A stretch of DNA of 64,000 nucleotides, taken from positions 1 to 64,000 of the forward strand of contig NZ_NVOY01000004.1 of assembly GCF_002551005.1 (NCBI RefSeq). Direction: 5' to 3'. The notes below the pieces were generated by a model that did no database searches, was not told the DNA's origin, and worked only from the letters and a program-made list of their open reading frames with translations. How positions within the stretch are numbered: position 1 is the stretch's first letter; every line of letters begins with the position of its first letter. Source of the stretch: Bacillus pseudomycoides (GTDB lineage: Bacteria; Bacillota; Bacilli; Bacillales; Bacillaceae_G). Of the stretch, positions 1 to 7,270 are shown piece after piece. The translations under genes and the position numbers were made by a program.

Positions 1-55
1 TATTGACTAGATTGTTTTTCTATGTATGTCCCTCTCATTTCCTACAGTTTCGCAA

Positions 56-84
56 CTTATACAAAACATATCGCCTACTGTAAA
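56..84 (-). promoter_or_regulatory. Candidate sigma-A promoter reading off the left edge
   Basis: On the minus strand a TTTACA box (79-84) and a TATAAG box (56-61) are separated by 17 bases, a normal sigma-A layout. It would drive a gene lying beyond position 1. No coding frame in the window is served by it, so it remains a pattern match. Confidence 0.4.
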
Positions 85-249
85 CAAACGAACGTATTCA
101 GAAACTTTTTTATGATTCAAGCGTAAGAAGTGAGCAAGCCCAATCTCCCCTAGTTACAGAAAGCATCTTCACAAGCTTACTCTACTTATCATAAACTCAT
201 TTTCCATTATTGAAATAAACGGCTTTCATCTAAGCAAAGAGATAATTGC

Positions 250-426
250 TTAAGACAATTGTTTTCCATACTCTTGTAACTTTTCTCCTATCGTACATTG
301 CCGAATGCAAAAGGAGTGAGCATAATACTTGCTATGTTCTTTTCGAAAATGCTTCTGCAAAAAACAACCATCGCAATATGTTTCTAATAAATCGTTTACT
401 TCGGTAATTAACTGCTTACGATCCAC
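250..426 (-). CDS. ypeQ: YpeQ-like small zinc-finger protein
   Basis: This 58-residue protein resembles the YpeQ zinc-finger family of Bacilli, whose function is not known. Four cysteines are arranged as CDGC near residues 18-21 and CIRQC near residues 40-44, with histidines between them, as expected for a small zinc-binding fold. The start is a GTG at 426. An AGGAG about ten bases upstream overlaps the TAG stop of ypeP, so the two genes look translationally coupled. The ypeP-ypeQ order matches B. subtilis, as I recall it. The frame is closed upstream by a stop, so no longer start exists. Confidence 0.8.
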   Translation of the reverse strand: MDRKQLITEVNDLLETYCDGCFLQKHFRKEHSKYYAHSFCIRQCTIGEKLQEYGKQLS

Positions 427-439
427 TCCTTCTACACTC

Positions 440-1099
440 CTATTCTGTTATTTCTTTATGACTATCAATGTTCGTTCCTTCCAATGCTTGCGTTGCTAAT
501 TGATGCGCTTCTTTATTTTGTTTTCGAGAAACAGGTTCACATACTAATTTTATTTTCAGCTGTTTTGCTTTTTGTTCAATTTGATCTAAGTAATGAATTA
601 AATGCTCCTCATAGCATGGCCATTCACCCGCTAATTGTTGGAGAACGACTTGAGAATCACCACGAAGTATAACCGATTCATACTTAACCCCTAGCTCTTC
701 CAGTATGTTCATTCCGTATAATAGCGCTGCATATTCCGCTTCATTATTATCATCAATTCCTTCTATGTAAGCATTGCGGCGAATTCGATACATTTTCCCT
801 TGCTTCTTATAATAAATACTTACTCCCACTCCCGCTTCTTTCGTCTCAATATCATATCCTCCATCAAAATATAGCGTAAGATCTTGTGGCTCTTCTTCAA
901 CTTGTTTACTTAGTTTCTTAACTTCTTTTAACGTCCACTCTACTCCCATTTCATCATGAAATAACAATTCCTTCGCTCTCCCTGTTTTTTCAAAATCCGC
1001 TGCGAACTGTATTGCCTCTTCTAAATGAAGGAAGTCTGATTCTAGGTTAGTCTCTAAACCATGTTTTGTTCGATATAACCAAGTAATTTTATATTTCAT
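440..1099 (-). CDS. ypeP: YpeP, RNase H-like protein with an extra N-terminal domain
   Basis: The protein has 219 residues. Residues 1-70 form an N-terminal region not found in plain RNase HI. From about 73 an RNase H fold follows, with the first acidic residue in FDGG (D79), the second in NEAEY (E122) and the third in GDSQ (D148). The fourth catalytic position, normally aspartate in a motif like NKxADxLA, reads NKEAHQLA, so histidine 199 replaces it. Nuclease activity is therefore uncertain, and an RNA:DNA hybrid-binding or weak nuclease role is possible. It is cotranscribed with ypeQ. A second, complete RNase H-like gene lies at 2986-3381. Confidence 0.85.
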   Translation of the reverse strand: MKYKITWLYRTKHGLETNLESDFLHLEEAIQFAADFEKTGRAKELLFHDEMGVEWTLKEVKKLSKQVEEEPQDLTLYFDGGYDIETKEAGVGVSIYYKKQGKMYRIRRNAYIEGIDDNNEAEYAALLYGMNILEELGVKYESVILRGDSQVVLQQLAGEWPCYEEHLIHYLDQIEQKAKQLKIKLVCEPVSRKQNKEAHQLATQALEGTNIDSHKEITE

Positions 1100-1402
1100 T
1101 ATGCTCCCCCTTATATATATAAAACCCCTGCACGTTCATACTACATATTATGCTCTTATTTTATCCTATTTTGTCTATGCGGACAGTATTCTATTCGAAA
1201 TTCATTTATCTCTATAAACACAAGTTAAAAACCTTTTTTTAGACGGATGAGTGTATCTAGCCACCCATAGCAGCGACTTATCTGTTGCAAAATGAAAATG
1301 GATTTATATCCAGCAGCAAGATTTTTCGTCCTCATATGCAAGATAACACAAGTAAAATAAATAAGAGTTGCCACGATAAAGTGAACAACTCTCTGATGAA
1401 TC
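1100..1402. other. Gap between queT and ypeP with no supported gene
   Basis: I find no convincing gene here. A minus-strand frame of 64 codons (1225-1419) overlaps the end of queT, lacks a good ribosome binding site and has no family resemblance. A 15-base string, CATAGCAGCGACTTA (1267-1281), recurs in the 54.1 kb intergenic region, which hints at a decayed dispersed repeat. Confidence 0.4.
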
Positions 1403-1888
1403 TTACACAAATTTCTCAAACTGTACTCGTTTATTAATAAAATACATAACAGGTCCTCCGATTACCATTACAACAAACTCACCAATCGCACATGTTAACC
1501 ATGTAAACAAAAATGGTAAATCAAATGCAAGATGGAGCTCAATCGCAATGATAAACATTGTAAATGTAAAGACCACTGTATTAAAGATCATTCGTGCCCA
1601 TATCCCTTTTATAAAACGCATAGAAACGATTGTACAAAGCAAGGTGATAATAGATTGCCCCACTCCAAATACAAGATCATATGCAATCATTGGTGAGAAA
1701 AAGAGGTTTGCTAAAAATACACCTAACACAATTCCATAAATATATTTTTTGTTGAACACAATAAGATGATTAAACATTTCTGAAATACGAAATTGAATAT
1801 TCGTAAAACCAAAAGGTTGAATAAGCATAGTAACAGCAATATATAGTGCCGCTAAAATCCCATTACCAACAAGTGTCTTAATTTTCAT
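1403..1888 (-). CDS. queT: QueT, queuosine-precursor transporter (ECF S component)
   Basis: This 161-residue, very hydrophobic protein has about five or six membrane segments and reads as the QueT family. These are substrate-binding (S) components that pair with a shared energy-coupling module to import a queuosine precursor such as preQ1. The identification rests on sequence resemblance, for example the QFRISEMFNHL segment near residue 32, and on context: a preQ1-type riboswitch sits directly upstream and overlaps the ribosome binding site. No energising ATPase genes are nearby, as is usual for group II ECF systems. The gene is divergent from the aldose epimerase gene. Confidence 0.88.
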   Translation of the reverse strand: MKIKTLVGNGILAALYIAVTMLIQPFGFTNIQFRISEMFNHLIVFNKKYIYGIVLGVFLANLFFSPMIAYDLVFGVGQSIITLLCTIVSMRFIKGIWARMIFNTVVFTFTMFIIAIELHLAFDLPFLFTWLTCAIGEFVVMVIGGPVMYFINKRVQFEKFV

Positions 1889-1897
1889 TATACAATC

Positions 1898-1937
1898 TCC
1901 TTAGTTTTTTTACGTGGGATGGTTACGAACCACGTGA
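1898..1937 (-). promoter_or_regulatory. preQ1-I riboswitch controlling queT translation
   Basis: On the minus strand a stem CACGTGG / CCCACGT is followed by the A-rich tail AAAAAAACTAAGGAG, the hallmark of the small preQ1 class I aptamer. The tail folds back into the loop as a pseudoknot. The AAGGAG ribosome binding site of queT lies in that tail, so ligand binding should hide it and lower queT translation. The structure is read by eye against the known consensus. Confidence 0.88.
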
Positions 1938-2018
1938 ATATTTTAATAAACAAAATTAAATTATAATTATTATTTAAATTCAAGTCAATATAGCAAAATC
2001 CTTACTTTTTGAATGATG

Positions 2019-2053
2019 ACAAAAGGATAGTCACACGCTATCCTTTTGTTTTT
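2019..2053 (+). terminator. Hairpin with U-tract between divergent queT and epimerase genes
   Basis: A 12-base-pair stem (2019-2030 with 2038-2049) with a 7-base loop is followed by TTGTTTTT on the plus strand. It looks like a Rho-independent terminator, yet no plus-strand gene lies upstream. It may be an attenuator in the epimerase leader, or it may stop stray transcription. Confidence 0.6.
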
Positions 2054-2097
2054 ACAGGACGTATAATAAAAACATGAAAGATTTAGGAGGTTTGTTT

Positions 2098-2970
2098 ATG
2101 ACAGCAATGATTCAAAACGAAAAAGTGATCGTATCCATTTCTGAAAAGGGTGCAGAACTGCAAAGCGTTCGCTTAAAAGAAGACCATACAGAATATATAT
2201 GGCAAGGAGACGCAAAGTATTGGGGACGACGCGCTCCTATTTTATTCCCAATTGTCGGAAGATTAGTAGACAATACATATTATGTGGATGGTAAACCGTA
2301 TTCATTAACACAACATGGCTTTGCTCGTGATTTAACATTTACGATCAAAGAACGAAATGAATCAAAAATTACATACGCAATAACAAGTAATGAAGAAACT
2401 TTACAAAACTATCCGTTTGCATTTGAATTGCTTGTTTCTTATGAATTAAATGAAACATCTATATTCGTAACATACGAAATATTCAATTCCAACTCGGAAG
2501 AAATGTATTTTTCAATTGGAGGACATCCTGGCTTTAATTGTCCGTTATTACCAAATGAATCTTTCACAGACTACTATTTATCTTTCAGTACTCCAGAGCG
2601 CTTAGAATCAAGTGTACTAGAAGGACCGTTTCTTTCTAAACATAAACACGTAGTAGCAGAAGAAGCAACAGAGCTTCCTCTTGCGTATGATTTATTTCAA
2701 AACGATGCACTAATATTTGAAAATATGCGCAAAAATGAAATTACCATCCGTTCTCACAATCATAATAAATTTGTCAAAGTTTCATTTGAAGGATTCCCAT
2801 TTGTCGGTGTATGGACATCAGGAAACGATGCACCGTTCTTATGTATTGAACCTTGGTATGGCATCGCTGATGAATTAGATCCCGCAAAAGACTTTAAAGA
2901 GAAAAAAGGAATTCAAATGTTAAAAGCGAATGAAACATTTACATGCTGCTATAGTATTACAATCGGTTAA
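2098..2970 (+). CDS. Aldose 1-epimerase family protein (LacX-like)
   Basis: This 290-residue protein belongs to the galactose mutarotase / aldose 1-epimerase superfamily, in the subgroup often called LacX-like. These enzymes interconvert alpha and beta anomers of sugars or sugar phosphates in the cytoplasm. Typical landmarks are ILFPIVGRL near residue 48, the QHGFARD histidine motif, IGGHPGFNCPL with the second histidine, and the late CIEPWYG segment carrying the catalytic glutamate. I chose ATG 2098 because AGGAGG lies 8 bases before it; an ATG at 2074 lacks such a site. The true sugar cannot be read from sequence. Confidence 0.85.
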   Translation: MTAMIQNEKVIVSISEKGAELQSVRLKEDHTEYIWQGDAKYWGRRAPILFPIVGRLVDNTYYVDGKPYSLTQHGFARDLTFTIKERNESKITYAITSNEETLQNYPFAFELLVSYELNETSIFVTYEIFNSNSEEMYFSIGGHPGFNCPLLPNESFTDYYLSFSTPERLESSVLEGPFLSKHKHVVAEEATELPLAYDLFQNDALIFENMRKNEITIRSHNHNKFVKVSFEGFPFVGVWTSGNDAPFLCIEPWYGIADELDPAKDFKEKKGIQMLKANETFTCCYSITIG

Positions 2971-2985
2971 TTGGAGGGTTTCAGT

Positions 2986-3381
2986 TTGATTGAAGTGTAC
3001 ATTGATGGTGCATCAAAAGGAAATCCCGGCCCTTCCGGTGCTGGGGTTTTTATTAAAGGGGTTCAACCGCCTGTACAGCTGGCTGTTTCGCTTGGAATTA
3101 TGAGCAACCATGAAGCAGAGTATCATGCATTACTTACTGCATTAAAATATTGCACCGAACATAATTATAAAATTGTATCGTTTCGAACAGATTCACAACT
3201 TGTAGAACGAGCGGTTGAAAAACAATATGTAAAGAATCCATTATATGCACCACTTTTAGATGAGGCACTAAAAATGATCCAGCAATTTGATCTCTTTTTT
3301 ATAAAGTGGATTCCAAGCAGCCAAAATAAAGCAGCCGATGAATTAGCACGAAAAGCCATACAAAAAAATGAACGGAGGTAG
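2986..3381 (+). CDS. rnhA: RNase HI-like protein (YpdQ-type)
   Basis: This 131-residue protein is a single-domain RNase H fold. All four catalytic acidic positions are present: YIDGAS, NHEAEY, FRTDSQ and NKAADELA. It should cleave RNA in RNA:DNA hybrids, although from memory the B. subtilis YpdQ homologue gave weak or no activity in some assays. The start is TTG 2986, chosen because GGAGG (2973-2977) is 8 bases upstream. The gene follows the epimerase stop by 15 bases and is followed 4 bases later by the transporter start, so the three form a likely operon. Confidence 0.87.
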   Translation: MIEVYIDGASKGNPGPSGAGVFIKGVQPPVQLAVSLGIMSNHEAEYHALLTALKYCTEHNYKIVSFRTDSQLVERAVEKQYVKNPLYAPLLDEALKMIQQFDLFFIKWIPSSQNKAADELARKAIQKNERR

Positions 3382-3385
3382 TAAA

Positions 3386-4291
3386 TTGAAAAAAGAGTGG
3401 ATTGCTCATCTCGCTTTATTCTTTGTCGCTTTCATTTGGGGAGCTACATTTGTTGTCGTTCAAAATGCCATGTCATTTGTCGGGCCATTTTCTTTTAATG
3501 GTGTACGTTTTTTATTAGCTGGAATGATTTTATCCATCATTCAGCTCATCTATATAAAAAGAATACCCATTAAACAAGTAGGCTATAGTAGCGGTGCTGG
3601 TATGATAGTAGGATTCTTTTTATTTGTTGGGTATTTACTACAAACATTTGGTTTATTGTATACAACCTCTTCTAAAGCCGGATTTTTAACAGGCCTCAGC
3701 ATTGTTATGGTACCCATTTTATCGTTTATCTTTTTAAAGCAAAAAGCAAATCTATTTATCATACTCGGAATTACAGCAGCTACAATTGGATTATTTCTAT
3801 TAACAGCTGGAGATGCTTTTCAATTCAATATGGGAGATATCCTTATCATAGGTTGTGCTGTAGCATTTGCTGCTCACATCCTTGTAAATGGATTCTTTTC
3901 AAAAAAGATATCTCCGTTATTATTAAGTACAACACAAATATTAGCGGTAGGACTATTCTCTTCTATTTGTGCATTTTTGTTTGAAGATTGGGAGAAATTA
4001 TTTTCGATATCATTATGGACAAATCGCTCATTTTTATTTGCACTATTGTTAACATCACTTTTTGCAACTTCCCTTGCATTTTTTATTCAAACAACAGCGC
4101 AAAAATATACATCTCCTACCCGCGTTGCAATTATTTTTGCAATGGAACCCGTCTTTGCAGCAATAACAGGTGTTCTTGTTGCAAATGAGCAATTATCAAT
4201 ATCCGCTATCATTGGGTGTATTTGTATTTTCTTAGGCATGATCTTTGTAGAACTACCAAATAAACGAAAAAAAGAAGCGCAGGCTGCGTGA
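3386..4291 (+). CDS. EamA/DMT-family membrane transporter
   Basis: This 301-residue protein has about ten hydrophobic helices in two repeated halves, the layout of two EamA domains of the drug/metabolite transporter superfamily. The first half carries the conserved FVAFIWGATFV opening, and the second half has the usual LEPVFAA-like segment (MEPVFAAITG). Substrates of this family range from amino acids to drugs and cannot be predicted here. The start is TTG 3386 with GGAGG at 3374-3378; the upstream ATG at 3368 would overlap rnhA without its own binding site. It ends the epimerase-rnhA operon. Confidence 0.85.
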   Translation: MKKEWIAHLALFFVAFIWGATFVVVQNAMSFVGPFSFNGVRFLLAGMILSIIQLIYIKRIPIKQVGYSSGAGMIVGFFLFVGYLLQTFGLLYTTSSKAGFLTGLSIVMVPILSFIFLKQKANLFIILGITAATIGLFLLTAGDAFQFNMGDILIIGCAVAFAAHILVNGFFSKKISPLLLSTTQILAVGLFSSICAFLFEDWEKLFSISLWTNRSFLFALLLTSLFATSLAFFIQTTAQKYTSPTRVAIIFAMEPVFAAITGVLVANEQLSISAIIGCICIFLGMIFVELPNKRKKEAQAA

Positions 4292-4293
4292 AG

Positions 4294-4554
4294 TTATGAT
4301 TGTAACTTCCGCAAAAAAGCCATCGCGCTTTTTTTATCGGTAATTTCCTCTTCTTTCAACCGTTCTAGCAAAGCGATAAAATAACTACCATCAAACTGTA
4401 ATTGATGCTTAATGGTCGCTTCAATTGCCGCATTCACAATTCCATCAGATGAACCTGTATAGCCTTGGCCAAACATAATAAATCCTTGGGCATCCTCTGG
4501 TAATTTAAACCCTTTCGTATGTAAGAATGAAAGATAGTCTTGAACTGTTTGCAT
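4294..4554 (-). CDS. DUF6123-type small protein, function unknown
   Basis: The protein has 86 residues starting at the ATG at 4554, which is preceded by a GGTGGGG-type binding site. The sequence (start MQTVQDYLSF, then GFIMFGQGYT) resembles a small uncharacterised Bacillus family that I recall as DUF6123. It has no cysteines, signal peptide or membrane segment and is probably cytosolic. The reading frame stays open upstream to a TTG at 4719 that overlaps the fbpB-like stop, so a 141-residue form is formally possible. The extension lacks a good binding site and family support. It faces the transporter gene with 2 bases between the stops. Confidence 0.65.
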   Translation of the reverse strand: MQTVQDYLSFLHTKGFKLPEDAQGFIMFGQGYTGSSDGIVNAAIEATIKHQLQFDGSYFIALLERLKEEEITDKKSAMAFLRKLQS

Positions 4555-4715
4555 TATTTCCCCACCTAAATTCATAAATTCTACCTTTCCTATCATACAT
4601 GTTTTCTGACACAATGAGAATGAAATTTCTTTGACAACTTCTTTAGAACATTCTTTTTTCCAAAATAATAAAGTGAAACCTCTAAGTTCCACTTTATTTC
4701 TCAGCCGCTCTTTAC

Positions 4716-4856
4716 TCAATTACTCGCTGCTCTATATGATATATGTCTTTTTTCAATTTTTTCTTCAATTTCTCTTATGTTTTCTTTATCATTCAATAAT
4801 AATTGTTTATTTTCTATTAATAACTGTTTAAAGGATTTTCTTATTTTTTTTCGCAT
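4716..4856 (-). CDS. fbpB: FbpB-like Fur-regulated small basic protein
   Basis: This 46-residue, lysine-rich protein begins MRKKIRKSFKQLL and continues with a charged helix (LLNDKENIREIEEKIEKRH), matching the FbpB small basic protein family. In B. subtilis FbpB acts with the sRNA FsrA in the iron-sparing response, possibly as an RNA chaperone-like partner. The start ATG has GGAGGAAG at good spacing. A partial Fur-like palindrome, GATAAATAATTATC (4976-4989), lies about 120 bases upstream, so iron control is plausible but not proven. The gene lies just upstream of the DUF6123-type gene on the same strand. Confidence 0.78.
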   Translation of the reverse strand: MRKKIRKSFKQLLIENKQLLLNDKENIREIEEKIEKRHISYRAASN

Positions 4857-5178
4857 ATCAATCTTCCTCCTTCATTATTACAAGTGAGATCCCCCGCTTA
4901 TCTTCTTCGTTTCTCTTTGAATCTTTGAACGGGGGAGCCCCTGCATACAGGATAAAAAATTTTATTTATATAAAAGATAAATAATTATCTGTATTGTTGT
5001 AATAATAAAAGATCCGTGTGAAATCCATTTGAAATTGAAATGAAAACTACGTATATTTTTACAATCGTTTAGAATGTATATCGTTCTTCTATTCAAACGT
5101 AAATTTGCCAACAGCTTGTTTACTATCTTTCTAAAGAAGAAATCGTTTTCACGCCTTTTCTTCTGTTTATAATAAATA
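4857..5178 (-). other. Leader and upstream region of the fbpB-like gene
   Basis: No gene is supported here. On the minus strand the leader carries complementary blocks CTCCCCCG (near 4931-4938) and CGGGGGAT (near 4890-4897), which can pair around a loop of roughly 30 bases just before the fbpB binding site. Further upstream lie an AT-rich promoter-like stretch and the partial Fur-like palindrome at 4976-4989. A 75-codon frame through the region has no binding site or family likeness. Confidence 0.45.
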
Positions 5179-5217
5179 ATAACGCCCAATCAAATTCATA
5201 ATTTGATTGGGCGTTAT
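5179..5217 (-). terminator. Terminator after ypcP
   Basis: A 15-base-pair perfect stem (5181-5195 with 5201-5215) with a 5-base loop lies 34 bases downstream of the ypcP stop. T-rich sequence follows on the minus strand. Confidence 0.85.
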
Positions 5218-5250
5218 TTCTAATATAAGTTCTTTAAAAAAAGCTATTTT

Positions 5251-6117
5251 CTATAACATATTTACAAACATTTCTGGTCTGCCCCAGTTCATTTTCTCAC
5301 AAACGAATTGTATTTTTTCCTTATCAATTGTGTGAAAAGCTTCTTCTAATCGGCACGAAATTGGTACTTCACAATGAATTTGTGCAAGTTGTAGTGACAT
5401 GTGCAAATTGTCTAAATCACTCTCGACCTTTGTACGCTGTGCTTTTGTTAATGATGTAATGTTCTCCAAGACACCTGCAACAGTTCCGTGCTCTTGGATA
5501 AGTTTATACGCTGTCTTTTCACCAATGCCTTTAACACCTGGATAGTTGTCACTTGAATCACCCATAAATGCCTTTGCATGAACAATTTGCCATGGCTCTA
5601 CGCCTTTTTCTTCCATAATTTTTCCAGGTGTGTAAAATTCATAATTTCCAATTCCTTTTCGAAGAAGCATGACTGTAGTTTTTGTATCAACTAGCTGTAG
5701 TAAATCTGTATCACCTGTTAAAATAAACACTTCTGCTTCATGTTGATACACTTTTGCTAATGTTCCAATACAGTCATCAGCTTCATATCCTTTCATACCA
5801 ATAACCGGGATCGATAAATGTGCAGTCATTTCTTGTACTAGATCAAATTGCGGAATTAATTCTTCTGGCGGTGCTCCGCGATTCGCCTTATAGTTTGAAA
5901 ACGCTTCTGTTCGAAACGTTGTACTCCCCATATCCCAGCACGTTACAATATGAGTCGGTTCAATTGTACTAGCTGCTGTTAATAAATGCTTCATATAACC
6001 ATGAATCCCGTTTGTTGGAATACCATCTTGTCTTTTCATAAATTGTCCGTACACACTTGTTGCATAAAAGGCACGAAATAACAATGCCATACCATCTACT
6101 AATAATACTTTTTTCAT
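5251..6117 (-). CDS. ypcP: YpcP, 5'-3' exonuclease / flap endonuclease
   Basis: This 288-residue protein matches the stand-alone relative of the PolA N-terminal 5'-3' exonuclease domain. The metal-binding acids appear in order: VDGMALLFRAF (D8), YEADDCIG, LTGDTDLLQL and MGDSSDNYPG. The helix-hairpin-helix region GVKGIGEKTAYKL binds DNA. In B. subtilis YpcP helps remove RNA primers from Okazaki fragments and is partly redundant with DNA polymerase I. A single-gene transcript is likely, with a strong terminator at 5179-5217 and the terminator of the upstream gene at 6140-6169. Confidence 0.93.
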   Translation of the reverse strand: MKKVLLVDGMALLFRAFYATSVYGQFMKRQDGIPTNGIHGYMKHLLTAASTIEPTHIVTCWDMGSTTFRTEAFSNYKANRGAPPEELIPQFDLVQEMTAHLSIPVIGMKGYEADDCIGTLAKVYQHEAEVFILTGDTDLLQLVDTKTTVMLLRKGIGNYEFYTPGKIMEEKGVEPWQIVHAKAFMGDSSDNYPGVKGIGEKTAYKLIQEHGTVAGVLENITSLTKAQRTKVESDLDNLHMSLQLAQIHCEVPISCRLEEAFHTIDKEKIQFVCEKMNWGRPEMFVNML

Positions 6118-6139
6118 AATTCATCTCCTAATGACAAAA

Positions 6140-6169
6140 ATAAAAACCTCACGTCATGACGCAAGGTTG
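6140..6169 (-). terminator. Terminator after the P-type ATPase fragment
   Basis: Read on the minus strand, AACCTTGCGTCATGACG pairs with CGTCATGACGTGAGGTT (one TG/TG mismatch), and TTTATTTTT follows. It lies between the ATPase-fragment stop and ypcP. Confidence 0.8.
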
Positions 6170-6234
6170 TATAATCAAATAATGATTGTAATTGTTATTA
6201 TACAATGATTTGCTTTATTTAGCATCCATAAATA

Positions 6235-6957
6235 TTACTTACAACATTGATGTAATATTTCCACATACGTATTATTTCCAGTGGAAACAACAACCGCTTT
6301 TGCTGTTCCACTAACAATTTGAGTACCTTGATAGCATAAATTTTCAAGACAAAGTGGATTATAATCTTTTATGCGTTTTAACGGCATAAATCGTTTTTTT
6401 TCAATGTGATAACAGCTTTCATACTTTTCCACAAGCATCTCTTTTCCTGTTAAAGGAGATTCATCAACTAGTACATCTTTTGCGTAAATAATGCGAGCGT
6501 CAGCTGGTACAGTATCACCAGCAGAAAGGAAAATCACATCTCCTGGGACCAATTCTTCTATTGGAATATTCATCATTTCAGAATTTGTATCTATCCCATT
6601 CACTTTATCATTTGCCACTCTTAAAACAGTAACTGTTTTTGTTGTAATTGCGTTCGTTTGATTCGCTTCCTTTTCGAACAGATTTACTTTTTCCATCAAC
6701 TTCATCATAATATGAGTCAACATCACTTTTTTATTCACATATCGTTCATTTTTCCCATATTGTACAATACGTCTTTTTGCCTCTTTAACAGAAAGGCCAT
6801 TTCTTGTTGTTTTAAAATAAGCATACACAGATTTTACATCTCGAATAGCAACTTCCATCAGCATTTCATTATTCTTCTGTAAAACCTCTTGTACTTTTAT
6901 CGTTTTTTTATGAGGTATATTATTTATAATTCCCTCTCGTTTGTTTACATATAACAT
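6235..6957 (-). CDS. Stand-alone N-terminal fragment of an MgtA-like P-type ATPase
   Basis: This 240-residue protein matches only the front part of P2/P3-type cation ATPases, which normally exceed 800 residues. Residues about 30-80 resemble the N-terminal cation-ATPase domain. The first two transmembrane helices are missing, and residues about 105-235 match the actuator domain (VPGDVIFLSAGDTVPADAR, then LTGK where LTGE is expected, then VVSTGNNTY). The phosphorylation motif DKTGT, the nucleotide domain and all later helices are absent, so it cannot pump ions. The frame is intact, has a GGAGG binding site and lies behind an M-box riboswitch, so it may be a repurposed regulatory fragment rather than a plain pseudogene. 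It is probably cytosolic. Confidence 0.75.
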   Translation of the reverse strand: MLYVNKREGIINNIPHKKTIKVQEVLQKNNEMLMEVAIRDVKSVYAYFKTTRNGLSVKEAKRRIVQYGKNERYVNKKVMLTHIMMKLMEKVNLFEKEANQTNAITTKTVTVLRVANDKVNGIDTNSEMMNIPIEELVPGDVIFLSAGDTVPADARIIYAKDVLVDESPLTGKEMLVEKYESCYHIEKKRFMPLKRIKDYNPLCLENLCYQGTQIVSGTAKAVVVSTGNNTYVEILHQCCK

Positions 6958-7007
6958 CGTCCGTCTCCTCCTTCACACATGCAGGAAGAAACTCATTGTT
7001 TCTCAAT

Positions 7008-7112
7008 TTATCTATTTATAGATATAGAGGGAGGAACAAGTCGTTTCCTACCTACATTACACATTCTATTTTCGAAATACCTGGGTAACGGAACCGAGTC
7101 CGAAGCTGACAT
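7008..7112 (-). CDS. 34-codon leader ORF between M-box terminator and ATPase fragment
   Basis: An ATG at 7112 preceded by AGGAGG at 9 bases opens a 34-codon frame (start MSASDSVPLPRYFENR) ending in TAA at 7008. It lies after the M-box terminator and 50 bases before the ATPase-fragment start. The strong binding site suggests real translation. No family is recognised. It could be a leader peptide whose translation sets downstream expression, by analogy with leader ORFs of magnesium transporter genes in enteric bacteria. That role is inference. Confidence 0.5.
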   Translation of the reverse strand: MSASDSVPLPRYFENRMCNVGRKRLVPPSISINR

Positions 7113-7169
7113 TGCTCCTCACCTCCTCATATGATTATTTTTAACTATGTATAATAGATACACCTTAAT

Positions 7170-7204
7170 TAAAAAGACCTTTACCCGAGAGCGGGTAAAG
7201 GTCT
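7170..7204 (-). terminator. Expression-platform terminator of the M-box
   Basis: On the minus strand the stem AGACCTTTACCCG / CGGGTAAAGGTCT with loop CTCT is followed by TTTTTAATT. It lies about 67 bases after the aptamer and before the leader ORF, as expected for magnesium-induced transcription termination. Confidence 0.9.
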
Positions 7205-7270
7205 GAACATACATAAATAAGCAACGCTTAATACAACTACGTATTATGTAGCCTATATTAAAAACAATTG

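Noticed and set aside
1225-1419. A 64-codon minus-strand frame overlapping the end of queT
   Set aside because: No ribosome binding site, overlaps queT and has no family likeness.
4962-5189. A 75-codon minus-strand frame upstream of the fbpB-like gene
   Set aside because: Starts inside the ypcP terminator, AT-rich composition with long runs of basic and hydrophobic residues typical of noncoding DNA.
6235-6957. Simple pseudogene call for the P-type ATPase fragment
   Set aside because: The frame, binding site and riboswitch are intact and the missing parts are clean domain losses, so I kept it as a CDS with a note.
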